Numbered from the stretch's first letter, positions 42,716 through 51,532 are shown. The stretch is DNA of 64,000 bases from Neobacillus drentensis NBRC 102427 (GCF_001591445.1 NZ_BCUX01000011.1:62001-126000); one strand, 5' to 3'. Notes: generated from the letters alone by a model not told the origin. Made by a program: numbers and translations.

Positions 42716-44107
42716 TTACTTAACCAATTCTGTTTTGCTCTCTTCAAACGGGATAGGTAACTGGGACAGATCCTCCAATTTTCGTTTCATCAATACATAA
42801 TAGAGTACGGATGGAACCACCAATCCTAAGATCCAAGCTATATCGGCGCCCCCCATTGCTTTCGCACCAGCTCCTACATAGAAAGAGGTGTTCATAAATG
42901 GCACTTCGGCGATAATAGAAGCAAGGAACGAAATAGCTGTTATTTTGTTTACTTTTCCATACTTTCCATTTATATCAAAAATATCTTTAATACTATACTC
43001 TCCGTGACGCAGGACGTAAAAATCAATGAGGTTAATGGCTGTCCATGGAATTAAAAAGTAACTAATAAATAAGATAAAGTTGATAAAATTGGACAAGAAA
43101 TTCCCCTGACCCAAAATAGCCAGAAAAGTTCCAACTGTTCCAATTCCAAGGATAAAGTACATCCTTACTTTAGGGGTTACTTTTATTTTTGAAAAAGGCT
43201 CAACAGTAGAAATGGTTGACATAAAGGCGCCATATAAATTAAAAACATTGATGGAGAACTGACCTAGGATGATAACAGCAAATAAAAGAAACGAGAAACT
43301 TCCAAACTGATTAGCGAGATTTGTACCGGCATTACTTAGGAAATTCGGAATGGCTGTAGTCAATAATACTCCTAAAACCATCATCCAAACCGTGCCTAAA
43401 ACAGTCCCTGCATACGTATACCAAAAGGTTTTTGAATAATTGGTATCAATCGGCAAATACCTTGAGTAGTCAGCGACATAGGGTGCATATGAGATCTGCC
43501 AAGTTGCTACCACACTAACACTTAACATAAAGATGGGTAGATTGAACCCAGCTGGAGACCAGCTGCCTGACGGGACAGGTAATTGGAAGACAATAAACGT
43601 CGCAGCTATGAATACAAGAAAGAACACCCATGTCAAATACTTTTGCATTTTATGAATCAAATCATGGCCAATTATTGTCACGATAAAGGTGATGATATTA
43701 AGGACAATGATACTTAAAGTTAAATTAAGGTTTAAGGCACTGCTCAATACTTGGGCACCTAACAAACCACTGCTTGCAAAGAAACCCAAGTACATGAAAA
43801 TTACAAGAATCAAGGGAATCACGGCACCAATCACACCAAATTGTGCACGGCTTTGAATCATTTGCGGGATACCGAGTTTAGGTCCTTGAGCAGAATGTGA
43901 AGCCATAAAAATGGCTCCTATTAAATTACCAAGGATAATAGCTACAACACTCCAAAAAAGATTTAAGCCAAAAGTGACACATAGTGATCCTGTCACAAGT
44001 GTGGTAATATGCATATTTGCAGCAAACCAAACTGAAAACAATCCTCTTGGTTTTCCATGACGTTCATTGGCTGGAATATACTCAATACTTCTTGTTTCAA
44101 TTTTCAT
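42716..44107 (-). CDS. NCS1-family permease (purine/cytosine permease-like)
   Basis: 463 residues, about 12 membrane helices. The start RGLFSVWFAANMHITTLVTGSL (about 21-42) and SRAQFGVIGAVIPLI near 85 are NCS1 features. NCS1 proteins import nucleobases, allantoin, hydantoins or related N-rich compounds with H+ or Na+. It is 39 bases downstream of a ureohydrolase in the sigma-54-driven operon, so it may bring in that enzyme's substrate. Confidence 0.85.
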   Translation of the reverse strand: MKIETRSIEYIPANERHGKPRGLFSVWFAANMHITTLVTGSLCVTFGLNLFWSVVAIILGNLIGAIFMASHSAQGPKLGIPQMIQSRAQFGVIGAVIPLILVIFMYLGFFASSGLLGAQVLSSALNLNLTLSIIVLNIITFIVTIIGHDLIHKMQKYLTWVFFLVFIAATFIVFQLPVPSGSWSPAGFNLPIFMLSVSVVATWQISYAPYVADYSRYLPIDTNYSKTFWYTYAGTVLGTVWMMVLGVLLTTAIPNFLSNAGTNLANQFGSFSFLLFAVIILGQFSINVFNLYGAFMSTISTVEPFSKIKVTPKVRMYFILGIGTVGTFLAILGQGNFLSNFINFILFISYFLIPWTAINLIDFYVLRHGEYSIKDIFDINGKYGKVNKITAISFLASIIAEVPFMNTSFYVGAGAKAMGGADIAWILGLVVPSVLYYVLMKRKLEDLSQLPIPFEESKTELVK

Positions 44108-44146
44108 AGACCTGCCCCCTGAAATATAGTATTTTGGTGACTTATC

Positions 44147-45139
44147 TTAGGAGTGAACTTCTTCCTTATTCAATTTACGATCATCTATGTTCTCTTTTTC
44201 CTTTAAAACAAAGCTGAGTAAATCCAATGCAAGTCTTGCACCTACTTGACTGGTCATTCCAGCTGGGTCATATGGCGGTGCTACTTCGACCAAATCAAAG
44301 CCAATTACTTTTCCTCTTTTAGCTATTCCTTCAAGCAATTCATTTACTTCATCGTAAATAAATCCTCCTGGTGAAGGGGTACCTGTTCCGGGTGCTACGG
44401 AAGGATCCAACCCATCAATATCAAGGGTAATATAGTATTTTTCTCCTTCCGGAAGTAGTTCTATCACACTTTCAATTCCCATTTTCCTAATTTGGCGCGG
44501 TGATAAGATCACACTGCCATAATCTCGTGCTGCATCTACATCTTCCTTCAAACTGCTGGAAATTCCTCGAATTCCAAATTGGAAAATTTTCTGAACATGG
44601 TCCATTTCAGATAAACGACGGATACAGCTTCCATGCCCATACCTTTGTCCGGAACGATGATCCGCCCAATCCAAATGTGCATCGATTTGAATAACATGAA
44701 AAGGGCCTAACTCCTCTAAAGCTTTACCGACTGGAATGGTAATGGAGTGATCTCCGCCTAATACAACCGGCATGGCTCCTTTTGAAACAATCTTTCTTAT
44801 CGCTTCTTCTGTATTTTCATGACATTGCATCATATCTCCATGAACCATGTCCACATCGCCGCAGTCGACTACATTCCATCTTGGTCCTAAATACGTAATA
44901 TCTTTTTCAATATCATATGCACCATTTAATCCAAAACTATATAGTGTAGATCCTTCACGGATCCCCCTTGGACCCATTCTTGCTCCAGATTTCCATTGCG
45001 TACCCATATCATTTGGAACACCAATAACAGCAACATCCGCATCTAGTTGATTAATATCTGGACAAACAGGATATTTCCCAAAAGTGCAGATACCAGTAAA
45101 AGGTAAATTTAAAAATTGCTTTTCATCTTGATTTGACAT
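44147..45139 (-). CDS. Ureohydrolase (agmatinase/guanidino-acid hydrolase family)
   Basis: 330 residues, arginase superfamily. Dinuclear metal motifs are all present: GGDHSITIP (about 127-135), IDAHLDWAD (about 150-158) and DIDGLDPSVAPGTGTPSPGG (about 240-259). The reaction releases urea from a guanidino compound. Agmatine, guanidinobutyrate, guanidinopropionate or free guanidine are all possible; the NCS1 permease partner is unusual for agmatine. AAAGGAGG start. A sigma-54 promoter lies directly upstream. Confidence 0.85.
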   Translation of the reverse strand: MSNQDEKQFLNLPFTGICTFGKYPVCPDINQLDADVAVIGVPNDMGTQWKSGARMGPRGIREGSTLYSFGLNGAYDIEKDITYLGPRWNVVDCGDVDMVHGDMMQCHENTEEAIRKIVSKGAMPVVLGGDHSITIPVGKALEELGPFHVIQIDAHLDWADHRSGQRYGHGSCIRRLSEMDHVQKIFQFGIRGISSSLKEDVDAARDYGSVILSPRQIRKMGIESVIELLPEGEKYYITLDIDGLDPSVAPGTGTPSPGGFIYDEVNELLEGIAKRGKVIGFDLVEVAPPYDPAGMTSQVGARLALDLLSFVLKEKENIDDRKLNKEEVHS

Positions 45140-45174
45140 AAGATTGCCTCCTTTAGATTTCTATAAATATAGAG

Positions 45175-45190
45175 TGCAACTTTCATGCCA
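45175..45190 (-). promoter_or_regulatory. Sigma-54 (-24/-12) promoter of the ureohydrolase operon
   Basis: Minus strand TGGCATGAAAGTTGCA: -24 TGGCA, -12 TTGCA with GC elements 10 bp apart as required for SigL. It lies 36 bases upstream of the ureohydrolase ATG. The adjacent gene encodes a sigma-54 enhancer-binding protein. Confidence 0.88.
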
Positions 45191-45216
45191 ATTAATAAAG
45201 ACAGTGTTTAAGAGGG

Positions 45217-45232
45217 CTGTATAGTCAAAAAC
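45217..45232. promoter_or_regulatory. Candidate enhancer site for the sigma-54 activator
   Basis: TAGTC-AAAAAC-GACTA dyad, about 30 bp upstream of the -24 element. The half-site TAGTCA recurs in the palindrome at 46613-46649 before the activator gene. Confidence 0.55.
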
Positions 45233-45234
45233 GA

Positions 45235-46602
45235 CTACCTTTGCTCCACATATTTTAGTATTTTCCGATTGGCAGTAGATTGGCTGATTCCCAATATTTC
45301 TGCAAGTTTAATGCTACTGGGATATTTCTGATACATTCGCACAATATACTCCTTTTCTAGTGTTTCAATGTAATCGTTTAACGGAATTTCTTTCGTAGAC
45401 TGGGTGAAGGAATCCTTTTTTGTTTCCTCTTCGCGCCAATTAAGGTCTATTTCGTTACCACTAGATGTGATTATCTTATTTTCAATATAGTTCCGTAATT
45501 CTCTGACATTTCCCGGCCAATTTTGCTGGCTAAGCCAAGCAGCCATAGTCGGGGTAAAATATGTATTTAATTGATATTTACGATTCAATTGTTCAGTAAT
45601 CTCGTAGATTAATGGAATGATTTCTTCCTTTCGTTCCCTTAGCGGTGGAATTTCTACTTTTACGACATTGATTCGGTAATAAAGATCTTCCCTAAATTTC
45701 CTTTCTTTGATCATCTTTTCTAAATTTTGATTTGTAGCACAAATAATTCTGCAATTCACCTCAATATTTTTTGTTCCTCCAATTCTCATTAAGGTTTGAT
45801 TTTGCAAAACTGACAGTAATTTTACTTGAAGATTTAGAGGCAGTTCACCAATTTCATCTAAAAAGAGAGTTCCCTTTCCTGCTACTTCAAAATACCCCTT
45901 CTTCCCCCCTTTTTTAGACCCGGTAAAGGCTCCATCCTCATACCCGAAAAGCTCTGATTCAAATAATGATTCAGGAATTGCACCACAGTTTACTTCAATG
46001 AAGGGTTCAGCCTTTCTTGATGACATTTGATGAATTTTATAAGCAATATGATTTTTACCAACCCCCGACTCACCCTCGAGTAATAACGTAACGTTTATAT
46101 CGGCTACCTTAAACACAACTTCAAATACTTTTTCCATTTTTCCATTACTTATAAAGAATTGTTGAGTCGCCTGTTTTCGTAATTTTTCATTTTCTTTTTG
46201 AAATTTTAATAATGCTCTAGCTACCTGCTCATTTTCTTTTCTTAAGGACTCAAATTCGGTTATATCCCTTGAAAAACTCGTTGCACCTACTAATGTTCCA
46301 GATTGGTCATAAACCGGATAACCGGAGATGATTAGTTTTTTATTATGATTTGTTTCTTGAATTAGTGTTACTTCCTTATTAGTTCTAAGCACACTTGCAA
46401 TGACAGAGGGAGAAAAAAGCCCTTGTTGTTCAAGTTCAAAAATATTATGATGAACAATTTGCTCACAAGAAATACCAAAGACTGTTTCAGTAGATTGACT
46501 GGCAAATAAAACCAATCCCGTTGCATCCGCAATAAAAATTTCATCAAAAGAATGTTCTAAAATATGGTTTAAAAGAATCGAATCATCTATGAATTTATTC
46601 AT
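45235..46602 (-). CDS. Sigma-54-dependent transcriptional activator (PAS-AAA-HTH)
   Basis: 455 residues from ATG 46602 (AGGTG upstream). PAS sensor (about 10-120), AAA+ domain with Walker A GESGVGKN, the sigma-54 contact loop ESELFGYEDGAFTGSKKGGKKG (GAFTGA variant GAFTGS), Walker B GTLFLDEIGELP and arginine finger region; C-terminal Fis-type helix-turn-helix (SIKLAEILGISQSTANRKI). RocR-like layout. It should activate the ureohydrolase-permease operon that begins just downstream of it, with the PAS domain sensing a guanidino metabolite (inferred). The GAFTGS change is worth noting. Confidence 0.88.
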   Translation of the reverse strand: MNKFIDDSILLNHILEHSFDEIFIADATGLVLFASQSTETVFGISCEQIVHHNIFELEQQGLFSPSVIASVLRTNKEVTLIQETNHNKKLIISGYPVYDQSGTLVGATSFSRDITEFESLRKENEQVARALLKFQKENEKLRKQATQQFFISNGKMEKVFEVVFKVADINVTLLLEGESGVGKNHIAYKIHQMSSRKAEPFIEVNCGAIPESLFESELFGYEDGAFTGSKKGGKKGYFEVAGKGTLFLDEIGELPLNLQVKLLSVLQNQTLMRIGGTKNIEVNCRIICATNQNLEKMIKERKFREDLYYRINVVKVEIPPLRERKEEIIPLIYEITEQLNRKYQLNTYFTPTMAAWLSQQNWPGNVRELRNYIENKIITSSGNEIDLNWREEETKKDSFTQSTKEIPLNDYIETLEKEYIVRMYQKYPSSIKLAEILGISQSTANRKILKYVEQR

Positions 46603-46612
46603 TTTCATCACC

Positions 46613-46649
46613 TAGTCATTTTTGATTTAATCATAATCAAAAATGACTA
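46613..46649. promoter_or_regulatory. 37-bp palindrome at the activator gene start
   Basis: 15-bp perfect arms (46613-46627 and 46635-46649) around a 7-bp centre; arms begin TAGTCATTTTTGATT. It abuts the ribosome binding site of the activator gene, suggesting autorepression as well as a possible remote enhancer. Confidence 0.7.
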
Positions 46650-46801
46650 ATAATTCAAACTATTTTAAATGTTTCTAATTCATTTGTGCAAATTTTAATA
46701 ATGATTTAATATATACAGGCTCCCATTTCATCACTAAGTATATTATATAGGGTATTGGGCTCCTTACTCTGCGTACAACCGAAAGCGAAAGGAAGTTTGG
46801 A

Positions 46802-46990
46802 ATGTATACAAACGCAATCCCACAATTTACTGATTACTCAAATGCTATTCCCCAGCCTACAATGTCTTACGGCTATGCCTCTCCTGTTCAGGGACCATGT
46901 GTTAATGTTCGTGGATGTGAAAATTTTATTATCATCATTGTGTTGTTTATATTATTAATCATTATTGGTGCAATTGCTTTCTGCTTTTAA
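46802..46990 (+). CDS. YjcZ-like small sporulation membrane protein
   Basis: 62 residues: a Tyr/Pro/Gly-rich N-terminus (SYGYASPVQGP) and a C-terminal membrane helix FIIIIVLFILLIIIGAIAF, the YjcZ hallmark. These peptides are made late in sporulation and may sit in spore membranes. GGAAG upstream; a terminator follows. Confidence 0.78.
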   Translation: MYTNAIPQFTDYSNAIPQPTMSYGYASPVQGPCVNVRGCENFIIIIVLFILLIIIGAIAFCF

Positions 46991-47058
46991 AAATGAAGAC
47001 CTAATATCAAGCACTTCAAAAAAACATAATGATCTTGTCGAGTTAGCTGACGAAAGCC

Positions 47059-47089
47059 AGGGACATGGTATGATTCCATGTCCCTTTCA
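47059..47089 (+). terminator. Terminator of the YjcZ-like gene
   Basis: AGGGACATGG (47059-47068) pairs with CCATGTCCCT (47076-47085), then TTC. Confidence 0.65.
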
Positions 47090-47129
47090 AGTATGCAGAG
47101 CCTCTAAATCTACCCATAAAAACGAATAG

Positions 47130-47699
47130 CTATAAATCTTTATCAGTTAACACTTCCAGTGATCCAAACACCTCATTGACTTCTTTCTCTAACTCCTGAA
47201 TAAGCTTAAATTCCTTTTTTCTCGTTGATAACTCTTTAACAATGCTGGCATAATACCAATGTTGCTGGGGCTTCCCATGGTTGAAACGCTCCCATACCTG
47301 TTCACCTATCAGCTCGAGATCGGCCTTGATTGTTGACAAGTTATGTAATTTATCCGCGGTGATTACTTGGATTTCTTCTAAATTTGCATCTTTTAAGCTT
47401 TCAATTGTATGCTGTTTTCTTACGCTCCAAGGTAAGCTTTTATCATGTTCTGATGCAGCTTGGACCAAATTAGCTATTTGTACACCAAACTGTTCTGTCA
47501 ATTCCTCATAGGTGGTCGGTGTATCCTCAATTGTATCATGAAGAATACCTGCAGCTATTACCGCATCAATACACTTTGCTTCCTGCAAAAGCATCCCTAC
47601 TGCAAACGGATGTGTGATATAAGGAATATCCGTCGATTTTCGATACTGATCTTTGTGTGCTATTGCTGCAAAATTAATGGCCTTTTGAATGATGCTCAT
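47130..47699 (-). CDS. HD-domain alarmone hydrolase-like protein
   Basis: 189 residues from ATG 47699. HD motifs of the RelA/SpoT hydrolase type: AHKDQYRKSTDIPYITHP (about 16-33), GILHDTIEDT (about 52-61) and ITADKLHNLS near 113. There is no synthetase or regulatory domain, so it resembles small alarmone hydrolases that remove the 3'-pyrophosphate from (p)ppGpp. Substrate assigned by family only. Confidence 0.83.
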   Translation of the reverse strand: MSIIQKAINFAAIAHKDQYRKSTDIPYITHPFAVGMLLQEAKCIDAVIAAGILHDTIEDTPTTYEELTEQFGVQIANLVQAASEHDKSLPWSVRKQHTIESLKDANLEEIQVITADKLHNLSTIKADLELIGEQVWERFNHGKPQQHWYYASIVKELSTRKKEFKLIQELEKEVNEVFGSLEVLTDKDL

Positions 47700-47742
47700 A
47701 TTTACAAAATCCCCCCATCTGATCCTTACCAAATTTCTCTTT

Positions 47743-47871
47743 TTACTATACTTCCAATCATATCCAACTTTAGTAATTTTAAAAAGGCGTTGTTCGGTCG
47801 ATTATGTCCCTTTTCATGTTGGGTAGTAATACGATGTACAGTTATATATTTTTTTAGCAGTATGGCTTATC
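47743..47871 (+). pseudogene. Deleted relic of a DUF4386 locus
   Basis: Three blocks line up in order with the locus at 55.4-57.0 kb: 47743-47805 with 55411-55470 (upstream region), 47811-47852 with about 56727-56778, and 47852-47871 with about 56930-56949 (both inside the DUF4386 gene). Everything between is missing. This is what remains of a second copy after large internal deletions. Confidence 0.7.
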
Positions 47872-47907
47872 GATTGCGAATTACGGATTTTAGTCATTAT
47901 GAGAATT

Positions 47908-48100
47908 CATAGGCGGAGAATTTCCTGCTAATGTATTTAGGGGAACCTTAAGAAACGGATATAAGCGGAGATATTCCGATTAACTGTTCTAAATAAGACA
48001 AAATCCAAAGATTTTGATGATATAAACGGAAAAACTCCCCCTATTCTTAAGGAAATATCGGTATTTCCCAATTTAGCCGGAATTTTACCGTCTATTTTTC
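47908..48100. repeat. Dispersed CGGA/TCCG-box repeat, copy 3 (diverged)
   Basis: Contains ATATAAGCGGAGATATTCCG, AACGGAAAAACTCCCCC and GCCGGAATTTTACCGTCTAT, the same box series as copies 1 and 2 but rearranged and more diverged. Confidence 0.6.
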
Positions 48101-48474
48101 ATATACCGTGAAATCAACATTCAGGTATAACAGATCATTCCTAAAAAAAACAACAATATTTTTCTGTATATCACATTCAATATAAAATTTCCTACCTCTC
48201 CTGGTCTATTTCGTTCATTTGGCGAACCAAACATATCTAAAAGAACCCTCCACTTGCCCCCGGAAAGAAGGTTTTGTAACAATATTGACAAAATTATCAG
48301 ATTTTTCAAAACCACTTATAAACTATAATTGATGTGTAGGAATTTTGGAAAGGAGGATTTTGTAAGGGTTTACATTTTAATGATTTAACAAATTACCGAC
48401 ATGGGGATGTTGGGAAAGTCATTTTAATAGAGGATTGCCTAGAGCAACTCTATTAATCAAATGGAGGGGTTAAA

Positions 48475-49563
48475 ATGAGTTACAAATTAGTTGAAGAAAA
48501 AGTTGAAACGGCTCAAACCACTATGAAAGCTCTCATTTATCGCGGACCCGGAAACAAAGAATGGGCTGATGCTCCAAAGCCAACCGTCCAAAAATCAACA
48601 GATGCTATTGTCAAGGTATTAAAAACTACTATCTGCGGCACGGATCTACATATCTTGAAAGGAGATGTACCTACCGTTGCTGTTGGAAGAATTTTAGGAC
48701 ATGAAGGTATTGGAATCATTGAGGAAATAGGGCCGGGAGTACAAAACTTCAAACCAGGTGACAAAGTGTTGATTTCATGCATTACCTCTTGCGGTAAGTG
48801 CCCAAATTGTAAAAAGGGCTTGTATGCTCACTGTGAAGATGGCGGTTGGATTCTTGGTCACACGATTGATGGAACACAAGCTGAATTTGTTCGGATTCCT
48901 TATGCAGATACAAGTCTGTATCCAATACCTCCTGGAAGTGATGAGGAAGCCATGGTTATGTTAAGTGATATCCTCCCAACAGGTTTTGAAATTGGCGTAC
49001 TTAATGGGCGTGTGAAACCTGGTGATACCATCGCAATTATCGGAGCTGGTCCAGTAGGCTTATCAGCTTTGTTAACGTCTCAATTCTACTCTCCATCTGA
49101 AATTATTATGGTGGATCTCGATAGTAATCGCCTAGATATAGCCAGAAAATTCGGTGCTACAGAATTAGTCAACAGTGCTGATGGAAGAGCTGTACAAAGA
49201 ATAATGGAACTAACAGAAGGAAAAGGTGTAGACGTTGTCATTGAAGCAGTTGGTATTCCAGCCACCTTTGATATCTGCCAGGAAGTCGTAAAGCCTGGAG
49301 GGAATATTGCCAACGTTGGGGTACACGGTAAAAGCGTAGAGCTTCATTTAGAAAAACTATGGATTCAAAATATTACGTTAACAACAGGACTTGTAAGTAC
49401 AAATTCAACCCCAATGTTATTAAAATCGGTTGCAGCCAACAAAATAGAACCTAAAAAACTAGTTACGCACCGCTTCAAGCTAAATGACATTTTGGAAGCA
49501 TACAATGTATTTGCAAATGCATCAAAGGAACAAGCGATAAAAGTTATTATAACTAATGATTAA
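48475..49563 (+). CDS. Zinc-dependent alcohol dehydrogenase
   Basis: 362 residues, medium-chain family. Catalytic zinc ligands in TTICGTDLHILKG (Cys near 54) and GHEGIGII (His-Glu near 76-77); structural zinc Cys cluster CGKCPNCKKGLYAHC (about 106-120); NAD-binding IIGAGPVGLSAL (about 189-200). It would oxidise a secondary alcohol or similar substrate with NAD(P). The N-terminal 15 residues are longer than usual. GGAGGGG ribosome binding site. Monocistronic, with a terminator. Confidence 0.9.
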   Translation: MSYKLVEEKVETAQTTMKALIYRGPGNKEWADAPKPTVQKSTDAIVKVLKTTICGTDLHILKGDVPTVAVGRILGHEGIGIIEEIGPGVQNFKPGDKVLISCITSCGKCPNCKKGLYAHCEDGGWILGHTIDGTQAEFVRIPYADTSLYPIPPGSDEEAMVMLSDILPTGFEIGVLNGRVKPGDTIAIIGAGPVGLSALLTSQFYSPSEIIMVDLDSNRLDIARKFGATELVNSADGRAVQRIMELTEGKGVDVVIEAVGIPATFDICQEVVKPGGNIANVGVHGKSVELHLEKLWIQNITLTTGLVSTNSTPMLLKSVAANKIEPKKLVTHRFKLNDILEAYNVFANASKEQAIKVIITND

Positions 49564-49623
49564 AATGAAACATACGTGAAAAGACGAATAGCTTATTTGC
49601 TTTATGATGTTCGTTTTCGCTTA

Positions 49624-49668
49624 AAAAGAAGTCTTGGTCATTATTATTTGACCAAGACTTCTTTTATC
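49624..49668 (+). terminator. Terminator of the alcohol dehydrogenase gene
   Basis: AAGAAGTCTTGGTCA pairs with TGACCAAGACTTCTT, followed by TTATCC; A run on the other side makes it potentially bidirectional. Confidence 0.85.
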
Positions 49669-49855
49669 CTATACTACTAGATTCATCCAAAGTATTGGAC
49701 CATTTCTTTACTCTATCCTTAAAATATAGTACAGTGACATGCACTCATACTGACCCTAACCAGAACATTTGTTTTATTTCGTGTAATTAGATATAATATT
49801 TATAGAATTTCATCCTCGCTAAATCCGCTTATTATCAATAAAAGGATGTGCTAAA

Positions 49856-50743
49856 ATGTCATTAGGTATGTTAGTACGTGAAGACCCCAGCCAGTTTATC
49901 CACCATGATCAATTATTCAAGCAATTAATTAACACATTTTTTTCAGAGTTTTTAGATTTATTTTTTCCAAATGTTCATCAACATATTGATTTTTCTTCCA
50001 TAAAACCGATGTCGGAAGAAATGTTTACGGACCTTTTTAAAGGAGAGAGCCGTAGAGCAGATGTTGTTATTGAAGCACAATTGAAAGGGCAAGACACATT
50101 AATTATCATCCATGTCGAACCGCAAAGTTATGGGCAATCGGACTTTAACGAAAGAATGTACCATTATTTTAGTCTACTTTATAATAAGTATCGTAAACCA
50201 ATTTTACCTATTGCTATTTTTAGTTACGATGAAAATCGGTATGAACGAAACGAGTTTACCATTACCTTGCCTTTTTTTCATGTTTTAACTTTCCAATTTC
50301 TGATGGTTGAACTCCGAAAAATGAATTGGAGACAATATATTCATTCTAATAATCCTGTTGCGGCTGCTTTAATAAGTAAAATGGGTTATTCCCAAATTGA
50401 AAGAGTTCAAGTAAAAAAAGAATTTTTGCGGATGTTAGTTAAAATGGAAATAAACCCAGCTAAAATGGAGCTTATTAATGGTTTTTTCGAGACCTATTTA
50501 TCTTTAAACGAAAGCGAGGAAAAAGAGCTCATGGAAGAAATTAAACAGTTAAATCAGGACGAATTAAAACAAATCTTGAAACTGCCAAATTCTTGGGTTG
50601 AAAAAGGAAAAAAGGAAGGAATTAAAGAAGGAAAAAGGAAAATCGCCATCAATATGTTAAAAGAAGGATTATCCATTGAATTAATCGTAAGAGTAACAGA
50701 TTTAGATTATGCTGAAATTGAAGAGATAAGTAAACAGCTGTAA
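49856..50743 (+). CDS. Rpn-family recombination-promoting nuclease/transposase-like
   Basis: 295 residues. The PD-(D/E)xK-type core is visible: FKQLINTFFSEFLDLFFP near the start, then RRADVVIEAQLKG and LIIIHVEPQSY (D near 70, E/Q strand near 92), followed by helical, Lys/Glu-rich C-terminal segments (EKGKKEGIKEGKRKIAINMLKEG) typical of Rpn/DUF4351 proteins. Rpn proteins are linked to RecA-independent recombination. Codon use looks like its neighbours. Monocistronic. Confidence 0.8.
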   Translation: MSLGMLVREDPSQFIHHDQLFKQLINTFFSEFLDLFFPNVHQHIDFSSIKPMSEEMFTDLFKGESRRADVVIEAQLKGQDTLIIIHVEPQSYGQSDFNERMYHYFSLLYNKYRKPILPIAIFSYDENRYERNEFTITLPFFHVLTFQFLMVELRKMNWRQYIHSNNPVAAALISKMGYSQIERVQVKKEFLRMLVKMEINPAKMELINGFFETYLSLNESEEKELMEEIKQLNQDELKQILKLPNSWVEKGKKEGIKEGKRKIAINMLKEGLSIELIVRVTDLDYAEIEEISKQL

Positions 50744-50777
50744 CTTTGCACTGTTCTTCCTCTAAAAAAAGAAAAAA

Positions 50778-50824
50778 AGTGCCAGGCATCATCCAAGTTT
50801 CTGGATGATACTTGGCACTTTTTT
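50778..50824 (+). terminator. GTGCC-type hairpin acting as terminator
   Basis: 17-bp stem, 50778-50794 with 50803-50819, then TTTTCT; A-rich on the left so also usable on the minus strand. It is a near copy of the hairpin at 57074-57120. Confidence 0.8.
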
Positions 50825-50849
50825 CTGGTCCTCCACTTCCAAAACACCC

Positions 50850-51320
50850 CTATAATAAATGATTTTTAATTTGAGCTTGAACTGCTTCGGTTAGTTCATT
50901 TGTATCTTTAAAGCTTTTTGAATCAATAGCATCAGAATAATGGTTAGAGACTTTCACAGCTCTATTTCCCCCTCTTTTTTCAGTCAATTTATATGAATCT
51001 TTGATGGAAACAAGAATAACTTTAACTGCGGATTTCATGGCGATTCTTAAACTACCTGATTTAAAATTATCCATATTACTTTGATGGTTTCCAACATATA
51101 ATACGGGTTCATCTAATGGGACATTTGCAAATCGTGTTACTGTTACGTCTGCACCTGAAATTTTAACCAACCTTTTTGTACATTTTAAAATCAACTTATT
51201 AATTAGTTCTAGTTTTTCTATGTTCTTGCCGGCTTTCTTTAATTTATTTATCGTAAATGTTTTGTTTGCTTTACTTAAAATATAACCCCATAAATATCCT
51301 TGAAATACTAGAGCGCGCAT
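50850..51320 (-). pseudogene. PlsC-type acyltransferase with internal deletion
   Basis: The 156-residue frame has the start of a 1-acyl-glycerol-3-phosphate acyltransferase up to motif I (VLYVGNHQSNMD) and then jumps straight to FKSGSLRIAMKSAVKVILVSIKDSYKL, which normally follows motif III. The segment with motif II and the PEGTRS motif, about 75 residues, is missing, and the later part (NHYSDAID) looks scrambled. It cannot be an active acyltransferase. A Fur-like box sits upstream. Confidence 0.75.
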
Positions 51321-51383
51321 TTTCATCCTCTTCTCAAAATTTACTAAATAAAAGGGATCACCCGTTTATTTCCACTCATTATA

Positions 51384-51398
51384 TGATAATAATTATCG
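51384..51398. promoter_or_regulatory. Fur-like box
   Basis: TGATAATAATTATCG matches the 7-1-7 Fur consensus (TGATAAT-N-ATTATCA) at 14 of 15 positions. It lies 63 bases before the PlsC remnant start. Confidence 0.6.
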
Positions 51399-51489
51399 TT
51401 ATTAATTGACTTAGATCAAGATTGGTTACTATTTCAAGTGAAGGTCATAGGGACAGGTTTTATCGCAAACACTAACTTATAAACTGATA

Positions 51490-51532
51490 ATAATTAAAAA
51501 TCTTCCCTCAAACATCAATTTAAGGGAAGATT
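51490..51532 (-). terminator. Terminator of the ECF sigma gene
   Basis: AATCTTCCCTTAAA pairs with TTTGAGGGAAGATT on the minus strand, followed by TTTAATT. Confidence 0.78.

Larger units (their letters stand above)
47700..48474. other. Intergenic region with gene relic and repeat copy 3
   Basis: Contains a decayed duplicate of sequence from the DUF4386 locus (47743-47871), the third CGGA/TCCG-box element (47908-48100), and the leader of the alcohol dehydrogenase gene. No intact gene was recognised. Confidence 0.6.

Noticed and set aside
44147..45139. Firm naming of the ureohydrolase as agmatinase (speB) or guanidine hydrolase
   Set aside because: The metal motifs are common to all family members; substrate-specific residues cannot be judged without alignment.
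48121..48315. Minus-strand frame of 64 codons before the alcohol dehydrogenase gene
   Set aside because: No ribosome binding site and no family resemblance.
49856..50743. Rpn-family gene as evidence of a transposon
   Set aside because: No terminal inverted repeats or target duplications were seen around it.
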